A program made the translations under genes and the position numbers. Shown here piece after piece: positions 1 to 7,110 of a DNA stretch of 7,399 nucleotides. The notes under the pieces are model-generated. The model had not been told where the DNA came from. It saw only the letters and a program-made list of their open reading frames with translations, and did not search any database. How positions within the stretch are numbered: the first letter of the stretch is position 1; each line of letters starts with the position of its first letter. Source of the stretch: Micrococcaceae bacterium UBA7136 (GTDB taxonomy: Bacteria > Actinomycetota > Actinomycetes > Actinomycetales > Micrococcaceae); assembly GCA_002492045.1 (NCBI GenBank), contig DKXC01000064.1, positions 1 through 7,399 of the forward strand, in the 5' to 3' direction.

Positions 1-58
1 CCAACAAACGGGGAGCAGTTCACACTGTAGGGGGCTTAAATCCGAAGCGGGGAAAGAG

Positions 59-1657
<1,599 letters not shown>

Positions 1658-1712
1658 TTAACTTCTTTCTCTTTGCTTGCCTCTAGATGCTTTGGCCTGA
1701 GACCAGCAGAAC

Positions 1713-2003
1713 TTAGGAGATAACTGCCAGGATGTCGCGGGCAGAAAGAATCAGGTAGTCCTGGCCGTCGTACTTAACCTCGGTGCCACCGTACTTAGAG
1801 AAGATGACGACGTCGCCTTCCTTGACGTCTAGGGGGATGCGGTTGCCCTTGTCGTCAATGCGGCCGGGGCCAACGGCGATAACCTTGGCTTCCTGGGGCT
1901 TTTCCTTGGCGGTTTCGGGGATGATCAGGCCAGAAGAAGTGGTCTGCTCAGCCTCAACGATCTGGATGAGGATGCGGTCTTCCAGGGGCTTAATACTTGC
2001 CAT
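1713..2003 (-). CDS. groES: 10 kDa co-chaperonin GroES
   Basis: Heptameric lid that binds GroEL in the ATP state and closes the folding chamber. The 96 residues match the usual family length. The N-terminal [15 protein letters not shown] is typical, the mobile loop with [16 protein letters not shown] (about 21-36) carries the hydrophobic GLIIP contact for GroEL, and the C-terminal half shows [19 protein letters not shown] followed by [14 protein letters not shown]. The ATG is preceded by a strong Shine-Dalgarno AAAAGGAG with 8 nt spacing, which fixes the start. It is the first gene of the groESL operon and faces a 205-bp divergent region with the proposed promoter and a CIRCE half-site. The stop is TAA. 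No anomaly in the protein. Confidence 0.98.
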   Translation of the reverse strand: MASIKPLEDRILIQIVEAEQTTSSGLIIPETAKEKPQEAKVIAVGPGRIDDKGNRIPLDVKEGDVVIFSKYGGTEVKYDGQDYLILSARDILAVIS

Positions 2004-2011
2004 GAGATGGG

Positions 2012-2019
2012 CTCCTTTT
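2012..2019 (-). promoter_or_regulatory. Strong ribosome binding site of groES
   Basis: On the minus strand the bases read AAAAGGAG, then eight bases before the ATG at 2003. This is the best Shine-Dalgarno match in the window and suits a highly expressed chaperonin operon. Confidence 0.85.
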
Positions 2020-2069
2020 CTAAGGCTCTTAGGGAACTAATCCGTCTATGGTCCCGTCCCCCTACCGTC

Positions 2070-2100
2070 AGCCTGCCAGCGTCGCGGGCCTGGCAGGGCT
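2070..2100 (-). other. Hairpin in the groESL 5' leader
   Basis: CCTGCCAG at 2072-2079 is perfectly complementary to CTGGCAGG at 2090-2097, with a 10-base loop. Skipping one bulged base (2098) adds two further pairs, 2071/2099 and 2070/2100. The structure lies inside the predicted groES leader, about 67 bases upstream of the start codon. No T tract follows it on the minus strand, so it is not a standard intrinsic terminator. It could stabilise the 5' end of the mRNA or affect early elongation; the function is inferred only. Confidence 0.5.
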
Positions 2101-2121
2101 CTCAAGGGCAGGGCGGGGCCT

Positions 2122-2130
2122 GAGTGCTAC
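2122..2130. promoter_or_regulatory. CIRCE half-site (HrcA operator), partner half missing at standard spacing
   Basis: The minus strand reads GTAGCACTC, matching 8 of 9 bases of the left CIRCE arm TTAGCACTC. Known CIRCE elements are inverted repeats with a 9-base spacer, and HrcA represses groESL through them. Here the sequence where the right arm should be (2104-2112) does not match. The nearest relic is GAGAGC (minus strand, 2103 to 2098), 18 bases away, sharing 5 of 9 positions with the right arm. The half-site falls at the predicted transcription start, the usual location of a CIRCE operator. Whether HrcA binds a half-site or a widely spaced pair here is unknown. Confidence 0.5.
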
Positions 2131-2143
2131 CTAAAACTTTAGG
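2130..2143. repeat. 14-bp palindrome CCTAAA-AC-TTTAGG overlapping the groESL -10 box
   Basis: Six-base arms CCTAAA (2130-2135) and TTTAGG (2138-2143) are exact reverse complements around an AC centre. It is the most A+T-rich spot in an otherwise G+C-rich control region, directly abuts the CIRCE half-site and covers the proposed -10 hexamer. It may be an operator for a dimeric regulator or simply the A+T-rich promoter core. Confidence 0.45.
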
Positions 2144-2164
2144 ACGCTTCGGGATGAGGGGCAA
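2136..2164 (-). promoter_or_regulatory. Predicted sigma70-type promoter of groESL
   Basis: On the minus strand TTGCCC (-35; 2164 to 2159) and TAAAGT (-10; 2141 to 2136) are separated by 17 bases. Each matches the consensus at four of six positions, and the -10 keeps the TAnnnT pattern. The predicted start, near 2129, falls on the CIRCE half-site and gives a leader of about 125 bases before the groES ATG. This arrangement is typical of HrcA-controlled chaperonin operons. The promoter is inferred from motif spacing alone. Confidence 0.5.
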
Positions 2165-2170
2165 GATATG

Positions 2171-2201
2171 GGGACGGTTTCGCAGTCAGCGCATTTATGA
2201 T
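2171..2201 (+). promoter_or_regulatory. Predicted promoter for the methyltransferase, giving a leaderless mRNA
   Basis: TATGAT at 2196-2201 matches the -10 consensus TATAAT at five of six positions. It ends exactly 7 bases before an in-frame ATG at 2209, so transcription should start at or next to that codon. The -35 is weak; the best candidate is GGGACG at 2171-2176, three of six matches with a 19-base spacer. Such -10-to-ATG spacing is the hallmark of leaderless genes in Actinobacteria. Confidence 0.5.
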
Positions 2202-2208
2202 GGTAGGC

Positions 2209-3495
2209 ATGGAAAGCCTGAGCCCTGCCAGCCCGCCAGCCCTCTCACCCCAGGCCCTTGAGGCCCTAGAAGAGCTGACCCCCTACCAGCCCCAGGATGC
2301 CCTGGCGGCAGCTTCCTCCCTGCGGGCAGCAGGCTTTGAAGCCCAGGAAACCTCCTGGCTGCTGACCCAGGCCCGGCTTCGCACCCTAGCTGCCCAGAAG
2401 TTTGGCCCTCAAGCGGCCGGGCAGCTGCTCCTGACCGAGGCAGGCTACGAGCAGGCCAGCCGGGCTTCTGTTGCTGCCCACCACGCCCAGCGTTTCCTGC
2501 AGGCTGGTCTCACTTCTGTAGCTGATTTGGGGTGCGGGCTGGGCGCCGACTCCCTGGCCTTGGCGACCGCCGGTTTAGAGGTTACCGCCGTCGAACTAGA
2601 CCCGGCCACCGCCTCCCTGGCCGCCCATAATCTTTCCCCCTACCCTAAGGCCCAGGTGCTGGTAGGCAACCTAGAAAACCTAGACTTCTCTCGCTTGACC
2701 AGCCCCAGCGGCCAGCCCGTCCAGGCCCTCTGGTTAGACCCGGCCCGGCGGACGGTTGAGGGCGGCTCCACTACCTCCCGCACCTTTGACCCTGAGGCCT
2801 TCTCCCCGCCCTTCTCCTTCCTTCATAAGCTGGCGGCCACCGGTATTCCTATGGGGGTTAAGCTGGGCCCGGGCCTGCCCCATGAGGCTATCCCCCAGGG
2901 GGTAGAGGCCGAATGGGTCTCCCAGGGCGGTTCGGTGGTCGAAGTAGTGCTCTGGTTCAATGCCCTAGCCAGGGAGGGTGTAGCCCGGTCGGCCAGCATC
3001 CTGGGGCCGGAGGTAGCCAACTATCAGATTGAGGGGCAGCTGACCTCTGCCCTGCCTGCCTCAGAGCTTCAAGAGCCCCTTGAGGTGGCACCCCTGGGCC
3101 CCTACCTGCTAGAGCCGGACGGGGCGATTGTCCGCTCCCACCTGGTTGCTGATTTGGGCAGACAGTTGGGGGCTAGTCTTATTGATGAGCAGATTGCCTA
3201 CCTGACCGCCCAGGAACCGGTCAGCAGTCCCCTGGCCAAGACCTACCAGATTGAGGGCCAGCTGCCGCTGAATGAAAAGAAGCTCCGCCGCTGGGTCAAG
3301 GAAGAAGGCATCACCGCCCTGACTATCAAGAAGCGGGGTGTGGACGTCCTGCCCGAGAAGCTGCGGGCTAGCCTGCTGGCCGGGGTTAAACGTAAGAAGG
3401 GTCAGCCTGCCAAGGAGGCTACCCTGATTCTGACCCGCCTGGGTTCTGGTGCTAGCTCCCAGCATCTGGCCCTGCTTGCCCGGCCCTTGCCGTAA
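2209..3495 (+). CDS. Class I SAM-dependent methyltransferase with C-terminal THUMP-like domain
   Basis: Probable RNA-directed methyltransferase of unknown target. Numbering is from the ATG at 2209 (428 residues). A helical N-terminal part of about 100 residues precedes a Rossmann methyltransferase core: motif I VADLGCGLGAD (104-114), the acidic end of strand 2 in AVELD (127-131), and WLDPARRT (175-182) at the motif IV position, resembling the D-P-A/P-R motifs of RNA methyltransferases. The C-terminal region, about 295-428, contains LEPDGAIVR (301-309), LPLNEKKLRRW (352-362) and LTIKKRGVDV (371-380), characteristic of the THUMP-like domain seen in actinobacterial homologues. In-frame ATGs also occur at 2197 and 2200 without a Shine-Dalgarno; I prefer 2209 because a -10 box lies 7 bases before it and overlaps the upstream ATGs. 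It is divergent from groES. The stop is TAA. Family confident, substrate unknown. Confidence 0.88.
   Translation: MESLSPASPPALSPQALEALEELTPYQPQDALAAASSLRAAGFEAQETSWLLTQARLRTLAAQKFGPQAAGQLLLTEAGYEQASRASVAAHHAQRFLQAGLTSVADLGCGLGADSLALATAGLEVTAVELDPATASLAAHNLSPYPKAQVLVGNLENLDFSRLTSPSGQPVQALWLDPARRTVEGGSTTSRTFDPEAFSPPFSFLHKLAATGIPMGVKLGPGLPHEAIPQGVEAEWVSQGGSVVEVVLWFNALAREGVARSASILGPEVANYQIEGQLTSALPASELQEPLEVAPLGPYLLEPDGAIVRSHLVADLGRQLGASLIDEQIAYLTAQEPVSSPLAKTYQIEGQLPLNEKKLRRWVKEEGITALTIKKRGVDVLPEKLRASLLAGVKRKKGQPAKEATLILTRLGSGASSQHLALLARPLP
3022..3264 (+). repeat. Two near-identical copies of a YQIEGQL-coding segment within the methyltransferase gene
   Basis: Bases 3022-3042 and 3244-3264 both encode YQIEGQL and match at 19 of 21 bases, differing only at two third-codon positions. 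They lie 222 bp apart, at residues 272-278 and 346-352. The second copy sits at the expected start of the THUMP-like strand-helix unit. The first may be structural mimicry, an old local duplication or chance. Confidence 0.5.
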
Positions 3496-3511
3496 TCTTT
3501 CTTCATTTTTC

Positions 3512-3523
3512 GAGAAACTTCTC
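3512..3523. repeat. 12-bp palindrome GAGAA-AC-TTCTC upstream of the ligase gene
   Basis: The arms GAGAA and TTCTC are exact reverse complements around AC, 17 bases after the methyltransferase stop and about 30 bases before the proposed ligase -10 box. The stem is short, with no G+C-rich base and no following T run, so it is a poor terminator. It could be a weak operator or chance. Confidence 0.25.
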
Positions 3524-3553
3524 TCTGCTTTCTGCCCTGGGTGACCTACCCCC

Positions 3554-3559
3554 TACAAT
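3554..3559 (+). promoter_or_regulatory. Predicted -10 box of the ligase-gene promoter
   Basis: TACAAT matches TATAAT at five of six positions. No good -35 is seen; TCTGCC at 3531-3536 stands at 17 bases but matches poorly. A start near 3566 would give a leader of about 30 bases containing the AGGA ribosome site before the ATG at 3597. An ATG at 3558, overlapping this box, would then lie outside the transcript. Confidence 0.4.
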
Positions 3560-3596
3560 GGGAAGCAGCATTGACCATCCAGCGGCAGGAAAAGCC

Positions 3597-4739
3597 ATGC
3601 AGTTTGCAGTCTCAGACCAGTCAACCCTCGGCGTCGAGTGGGAGTTGGCCCTCGTCGACCCCATCAGCAGGCAGCTAACGCCCCGAGCCCAGGAGGTTCT
3701 GCAGGCCCTCAAAGAAGAAGCCCCTGACTTGCTAGAACCCAGCCGCCACCGGGCTCACATTACCGGTGAGTTCCTCAGTAATACCCTAGAGATTGTGACC
3801 GGGGTCTGCCGGACGGTTGAAGAGGCCTGCCAGCAACTAGCCCAGGCCCGCGACCAGCTACTGGCTGTCACTGACCGGCTGGGTCTGGCCTTTTTCTCAG
3901 CCGGCACCCACCCCTTCTCTCTGGCCCTGGAGCAGACGGTGGTAGATAAGGAACGCTATCAGCGGGTGCTGGACCGCTCCCAGTTCTGGGGCAGGCGGCA
4001 GATTATCTACGGGGTTCATGTTCACGCCGGGATCTCTAGCCGCGACAAGGCCCTGCCCACCCTCAATGGCCTGACCAACTACTACCCCCACCTGCTGGCC
4101 CTCTCGGCTTCTTCTCCCTTCTGGGAGGGGGAGGACACAGGTTTTGCCTCTCAGCGGGCCCAGCTCTTTCAGCAGCTACCGACCTCTGGCCTGCCCTTTG
4201 TTTTTGAAGACTGGGAGGTTTATCAGGATTACCTGCAGGATTTGCTGGCTACCGGGGTTATTGATGATCCCAGTGAGAACCGCTGGGATATTCGGCCGGT
4301 GCCAGCCTACGGGACGGTTGAGATGCGGGCCTTTGACGGTATCCCCAGCCTGCAGGATTTGTCGGCCCTGGTGGCTTTGACCCAGTGCCTGGTTGAGGAT
4401 TTTTCCCGTCAGCTGGAGGCAGGTCAGCGGATTGTGCCCCTGCAGCCCTGGCATCATCAGGAGAATAAGTGGCGGGCAGCCCGCTACGGCCTTGAGGCTG
4501 AGGTTATTCTGGATCGCTCAAACCGGGAGCGCCCCCTGACCGAGGACGTCCTGGATTTGCTCAACCGGTTAGAGCCTCTGGCCCGGCACTTGGGTTGTGC
4601 TGGTGAGCTGGCTGGGGTGGAGGCGATTTGCCAGCAAGGACCCAGCTACCAGCGTCAGCGCCGTATCGCAGCCCAGGCCGGTGGAGACCTGAGGGCTGTG
4701 GTCGATGACCTGGTAGCCCAGGGCCGCTCTTCCCTCTAG
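3597..4739 (+). CDS. GCS2/YbdK-family glutamate-cysteine (carboxylate-amine) ligase homologue
   Basis: ATP-dependent ligase of the GCS2 family, which includes YbdK (weak gamma-glutamylcysteine synthetase activity) and EgtA of ergothioneine synthesis. From the ATG at 3597 it has 380 residues, close to the usual YbdK length. Family landmarks are LGVEWEL (11-17), HITGEFLSNTLEIVTGVC (54-71) with the conserved Glu residues, AGTHPF (102-107), YGVHVHAG (138-145) and PVPAYGTVEMRAFD (234-247). I choose 3597 over an in-frame ATG at 3558 because AGGA lies 6 bases upstream of 3597, the family usually begins with a short strand leading into GVEWE, and the 3558 codon overlaps a likely -10 box. It has its own promoter and is convergent with tsaD, 47 bp apart. 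The stop is TAG. No egtB, egtC or egtD gene is adjacent, so EgtA is unlikely. The true substrate is uncertain. Confidence 0.88.
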   Translation: MQFAVSDQSTLGVEWELALVDPISRQLTPRAQEVLQALKEEAPDLLEPSRHRAHITGEFLSNTLEIVTGVCRTVEEACQQLAQARDQLLAVTDRLGLAFFSAGTHPFSLALEQTVVDKERYQRVLDRSQFWGRRQIIYGVHVHAGISSRDKALPTLNGLTNYYPHLLALSASSPFWEGEDTGFASQRAQLFQQLPTSGLPFVFEDWEVYQDYLQDLLATGVIDDPSENRWDIRPVPAYGTVEMRAFDGIPSLQDLSALVALTQCLVEDFSRQLEAGQRIVPLQPWHHQENKWRAARYGLEAEVILDRSNRERPLTEDVLDLLNRLEPLARHLGCAGELAGVEAICQQGPSYQRQRRIAAQAGGDLRAVVDDLVAQGRSSL

Positions 4740-4786
4740 CCTAGGGACGATGGAGCACCTCTAGACTGGCCTTGTGAATATCTGCG

Positions 4787-5890
4787 CTAAACCAGGATCT
4801 TCTCGACCGGCAGGGAGGAATCAGCCCTGAAAGCCAGGCCGCTGGGCTCCCGTCCCTCAGCTACCAGGCGAGCGCCCAAGGCAGCCACCATGGCCCCATT
4901 ATCGGTGCAGAGGCTGAACTGGGGAATAACCAGCTTAACCCCGGCCTCAGCACAGCGCTGGGCGGTCAGCTGACGCAGACGAGAATTAGCGGCCACGCCC
5001 CCACCCAAGAGCAGGGTACTAATGCCCCGCTCAGCGCAGGCCAGCATAGCCTTCTTGGTAATCACATCCACCACGGACTCCTGGAAGGAAGCCGCAATAT
5101 CGGCCACAGGTACTTCTTCTCCCCGGGCCTCAAAGCCCTCAACCACCCGGGCCACAGCTGTTTTTAGGCCAGAGAAAGAAAAATCGTAGCGGTGGGGGCC
5201 GGGTTCTTCGGCCGTGCCCATAAACTTGCGGCTGGTCAGGCCCCGGGGGAAGGCAAACTTCTTGGGGTCCCCCGTTTGGGCAGCCCGGTCGATGGCGGGC
5301 CCACCGGGGTAGGGCAGGCCCAGCAGGCGGGCTACCTTATCGTAGGCTTCCCCAGCCGCATCGTCCAGGGTTGCCCCCAGCAGTTCAACGTCCCTGGTAA
5401 TGTCGCGGACGGCCAGGATTTCGGTATGGCCACCAGAGACCAGCAGGGCCCCAATACCGCTGGCGGGCAGGCCCTCCAAAAAATCAGCCTGGTGGCCCTC
5501 AATACCGCAGTCCTCCAGCAAGCCCACCCCCACATGGGCTACCAGGTGGTTAATCCCGTAGAGGGGCTTGCCGGTGGCGGCAGCCAGGGCCTTGGCCGCT
5601 GAGACACCCACCATGAGGGCACCGGCCAGGCCTGGGCCAGCAGTCACGGCGATAGCGTCCAGGTCCTCCAGCTCCACCTGGGCCTCGTCCAGGGCCTGGC
5701 GGATGGCCGGAATAAGGGCTTCCAGGTGGGCCCGGGAGGCGATCTCGGGGATGACCCCGCCAAAGCGGGCGTGCTCTTCCATAGAAGAAGAGACCGTGTT
5801 GGTCAGTAGGGTCTGACCGCGCACAATGCCGATGCCGGTTTCGTCGCAGGAGGACTCGATTCCCAGTACCAGGGGTTGGGGCTTAGTCAT
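4787..5890 (-). CDS. tsaD: tRNA N6-adenosine threonylcarbamoyltransferase TsaD
   Basis: Transfers the threonylcarbamoyl group from threonylcarbamoyl-AMP to A37 of ANN-decoding tRNAs, working with TsaB and TsaE in the cytosol. The product is 367 residues, within the family range. Visible in order: GIESSCDET (10-18), the metal-binding HLVAH with His115 and His119, the nucleotide-site loop VSGGHTEI (151-158), [11 protein letters not shown] (175-185), [12 protein letters not shown] (235-246), [13 protein letters not shown] (294-306) and [10 protein letters not shown] (328-337) with metal ligand Asp330. A loop of about 20 residues after 123 (containing [12 protein letters not shown]) lengthens the N-terminal lobe. 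The ATG follows AAGGA with 6 nt spacing, 32 bp after the rimI stop. It is the last gene of the tsaE-tsaB-rimI-tsaD operon. The stop is TAG. No terminator is evident in the 47 bp to the convergent ligase gene. Confidence 0.98.
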   Translation of the reverse strand: MTKPQPLVLGIESSCDETGIGIVRGQTLLTNTVSSSMEEHARFGGVIPEIASRAHLEALIPAIRQALDEAQVELEDLDAIAVTAGPGLAGALMVGVSAAKALAAATGKPLYGINHLVAHVGVGLLEDCGIEGHQADFLEGLPASGIGALLVSGGHTEILAVRDITRDVELLGATLDDAAGEAYDKVARLLGLPYPGGPAIDRAAQTGDPKKFAFPRGLTSRKFMGTAEEPGPHRYDFSFSGLKTAVARVVEGFEARGEEVPVADIAASFQESVVDVITKKAMLACAERGISTLLLGGGVAANSRLRQLTAQRCAEAGVKLVIPQFSLCTDNGAMVAALGARLVAEGREPSGLAFRADSSLPVEKILV

Positions 5891-5922
5891 GGAAGGTCCT
5901 TTTTTCTTGAGAGTCTCTAGGG

Positions 5923-6423
5923 CTAGGGGTTTTGAGGGGTGAGTTGGGCCCGCATAATGAGGGCATCAACACCACCGGGGTAGTAGCCGCGGCGGGTATG
6001 GATCTGCTGGTAGCCGTTGCGGGTATAAAGGCGCTGGGCCCGGGGGTTATCAGCCCTGACCTCCAGCAGGATCTGCTCTGCTCCGCGGGCGCTAGCCTCC
6101 TGGGCTAGGTAGGTCAGCATGGCCCGGCCGTAGCCCTTACCTTCCTGGTCAGGAACCACAGCGATGGTCTGGACATCGGCGGTATCTCCCAGGCTCATGA
6201 GCCCGGCGTAGCCTGCAAGCTGGTAGCCGCCCTCCCCTGGAACCTCAAGGACCAGGTAGCCCCGGCTAGGGTGCTGGACCTCGGCCAGGAACATATCAAT
6301 GGGCCAGGCGTCCTGGGGAAAGAGCTTCAACTCCAGGGCGTGGACGGCAGGCAGGTCTTCTAAGGTTAATTCGCGCAGGCGAGCGCCCTCCGCTAGGCCC
6401 TGGGGCAGGGGGGAGAGCAGCAT
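5923..6423 (-). CDS. rimI: Ribosomal protein bS18 N-alpha-acetyltransferase RimI (GNAT)
   Basis: GNAT-fold acetyltransferase that uses acetyl-CoA to acetylate the N-terminal residue of ribosomal protein bS18; homologues may act on other N-termini. It has 166 residues, about 15-20 longer than E. coli RimI, mostly at the N-terminus. The acetyl-CoA loop [10 protein letters not shown] (93-102) fits the Q/R-x-x-G-x-G/A motif. The C-terminal half [19 protein letters not shown] has Glu121 and Tyr133, spaced exactly like the catalytic E103 and Y115 of Salmonella RimI, followed by the RimI-typical [14 protein letters not shown] (144-157). The ATG overlaps the tsaB stop in a TAATG junction, and AAGGTAGG lies 6 bases upstream inside the tsaB end, pointing to translational coupling. 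The stop is TAG. RimI rather than a generic GNAT is supported by both motif and neighbours. Confidence 0.95.
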   Translation of the reverse strand: MLLSPLPQGLAEGARLRELTLEDLPAVHALELKLFPQDAWPIDMFLAEVQHPSRGYLVLEVPGEGGYQLAGYAGLMSLGDTADVQTIAVVPDQEGKGYGRAMLTYLAQEASARGAEQILLEVRADNPRAQRLYTRNGYQQIHTRRGYYPGGVDALIMRAQLTPQNP

Positions 6424-7103
6424 TAGGGGCCTACCTTTTTGCGGGTTTCCGGCACCTTGGCGTCTGATTCGCGGAGGTAGAGGGGGCTGGTGTCGGTGCT
6501 CAGGTTTTCTAGGCCGGCCTTTAGGGCGGCGGCTAGAAGCTGGTCAGCTGCGGGTTGAAGCTGGTCGTAGCCGGCCTGGGCTTGGAGGTCGCCCGGGTAG
6601 AGGCTAGCCCCCATTCCGTAGGCTGCTAGCTGGGGGGCCTGGCTGGCTGGGCCAACAGTTGGGCCTTGTAGCAGCTGGTAGCCCCTATCGGTGAGCCGGT
6701 AGCTGGCCCAGTAGATTTCGCGGCGGCGGGCGTCACTGGCTACCAGGAATTCTTCCTGACCGGCTGACCGGGCCACCGGGGCCACCTGCTGGGCTAGGGC
6801 GGTTAGGCTCATGAGCCCGTAGAGGGGTTTCTTCCAGGCCAGGGCCAGGGTGCGGGCGGTCATGATGCCTGCCCGCAGGCCGGTGAAGGGGCCGGGGCCG
6901 GTGCCGCAAATCAGAGCGTCTAGCTCCTTGGCGCTGACGCCTGCCTCTTCTAGGACCTCCTGGACGTAGGGGGTCATGACTTCGGCGTGGGAGCGGGTGT
7001 CGGCGCTGGTTCGCTGGGCCAGGATGGTCAGCTGGCCATCGGCCTCTTGACGGCCGAGGGTTACTGAGGCAGTGGCTGATGAATCAAGGGCAAGTAGAAG
7101 CAC
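6423..7103 (-). CDS. tsaB: t6A biosynthesis partner protein TsaB
   Basis: Non-catalytic ASKHA-fold partner that dimerises with TsaD and, with TsaE, forms the t6A-synthesising complex. At 226 residues it has the usual length. The N-terminus MLLLALDSSATASVTL (1-16) corresponds to the family's LAIDTS strand, GTGPGPFTGLRAGI (67-80) is the hallmark motif, and DARRREIYWASY (124-135) is the conserved segment before the shortened C-terminal lobe. The end PLYLRESDAKVP (207-218) is also typical. The start is GTG. It is forced, since an in-frame stop occurs only four codons upstream, and the GTG begins 4 bases after the tsaE stop. The gene ends in TAA, overlapping the rimI ATG. Lacking the metal-binding residues of TsaD is normal for TsaB. 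Confidence 0.97.
   Translation of the reverse strand: MLLLALDSSATASVTLGRQEADGQLTILAQRTSADTRSHAEVMTPYVQEVLEEAGVSAKELDALICGTGPGPFTGLRAGIMTARTLALAWKKPLYGLMSLTALAQQVAPVARSAGQEEFLVASDARRREIYWASYRLTDRGYQLLQGPTVGPASQAPQLAAYGMGASLYPGDLQAQAGYDQLQPAADQLLAAALKAGLENLSTDTSPLYLRESDAKVPETRKKVGP
6430..6437 (-). promoter_or_regulatory. Ribosome binding site of rimI inside the tsaB end
   Basis: The minus strand reads AAGGTAGG, six bases before the rimI ATG and within the last codons of tsaB. Together with the TAATG stop/start overlap it indicates coupled translation of tsaB and rimI. Confidence 0.7.
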
Positions 7104-7110
7104 TCCCCTA
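7101..7110 (-). promoter_or_regulatory. tsaE/tsaB junction with a Shine-Dalgarno abutting the GTG start
   Basis: The minus strand reads TAGGGGAGTG: the TAG ends tsaE and the final GTG starts tsaB. AGGGGA is the only ribosome-site-like string nearby, but it touches the start codon instead of standing 5-9 bases away. A stop in the tsaB frame at 7115-7113 leaves no other conventional start, so reinitiation by ribosomes finishing tsaE is the likeliest mode. Confidence 0.55.

Noticed and set aside
1..58. Terminator after groEL
   Set aside because: The only inverted repeat I see is CAGT/ACTG with a 4-base loop, too short, with no T tract. The terminator may lie beyond the window.
2098..2108. Possible HAIR (HspR) half-site, CTTGAG on the minus strand
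   Set aside because: Only one arm (6 of 7) is seen and the second arm after 7 bases is absent. HspR normally controls dnaK or clpB genes, not groESL.
3109..3465. A 118-codon minus-strand open frame across the methyltransferase gene
   Set aside because: No recognisable family, no ribosome site, and fully inside a well-supported gene on the other strand.
3512..3523. Terminator for the methyltransferase at the GAGAA/TTCTC dyad
   Set aside because: The stem is only 5 bp with a 2-base centre, A+T-rich, and no T run follows. It is kept only as a weak palindrome.
5192..5602. A 136-codon plus-strand open frame across tsaD
   Set aside because: Low-complexity Gly/Ala/Gln composition, contained in tsaD, with no start signals. 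It is a codon-bias shadow.
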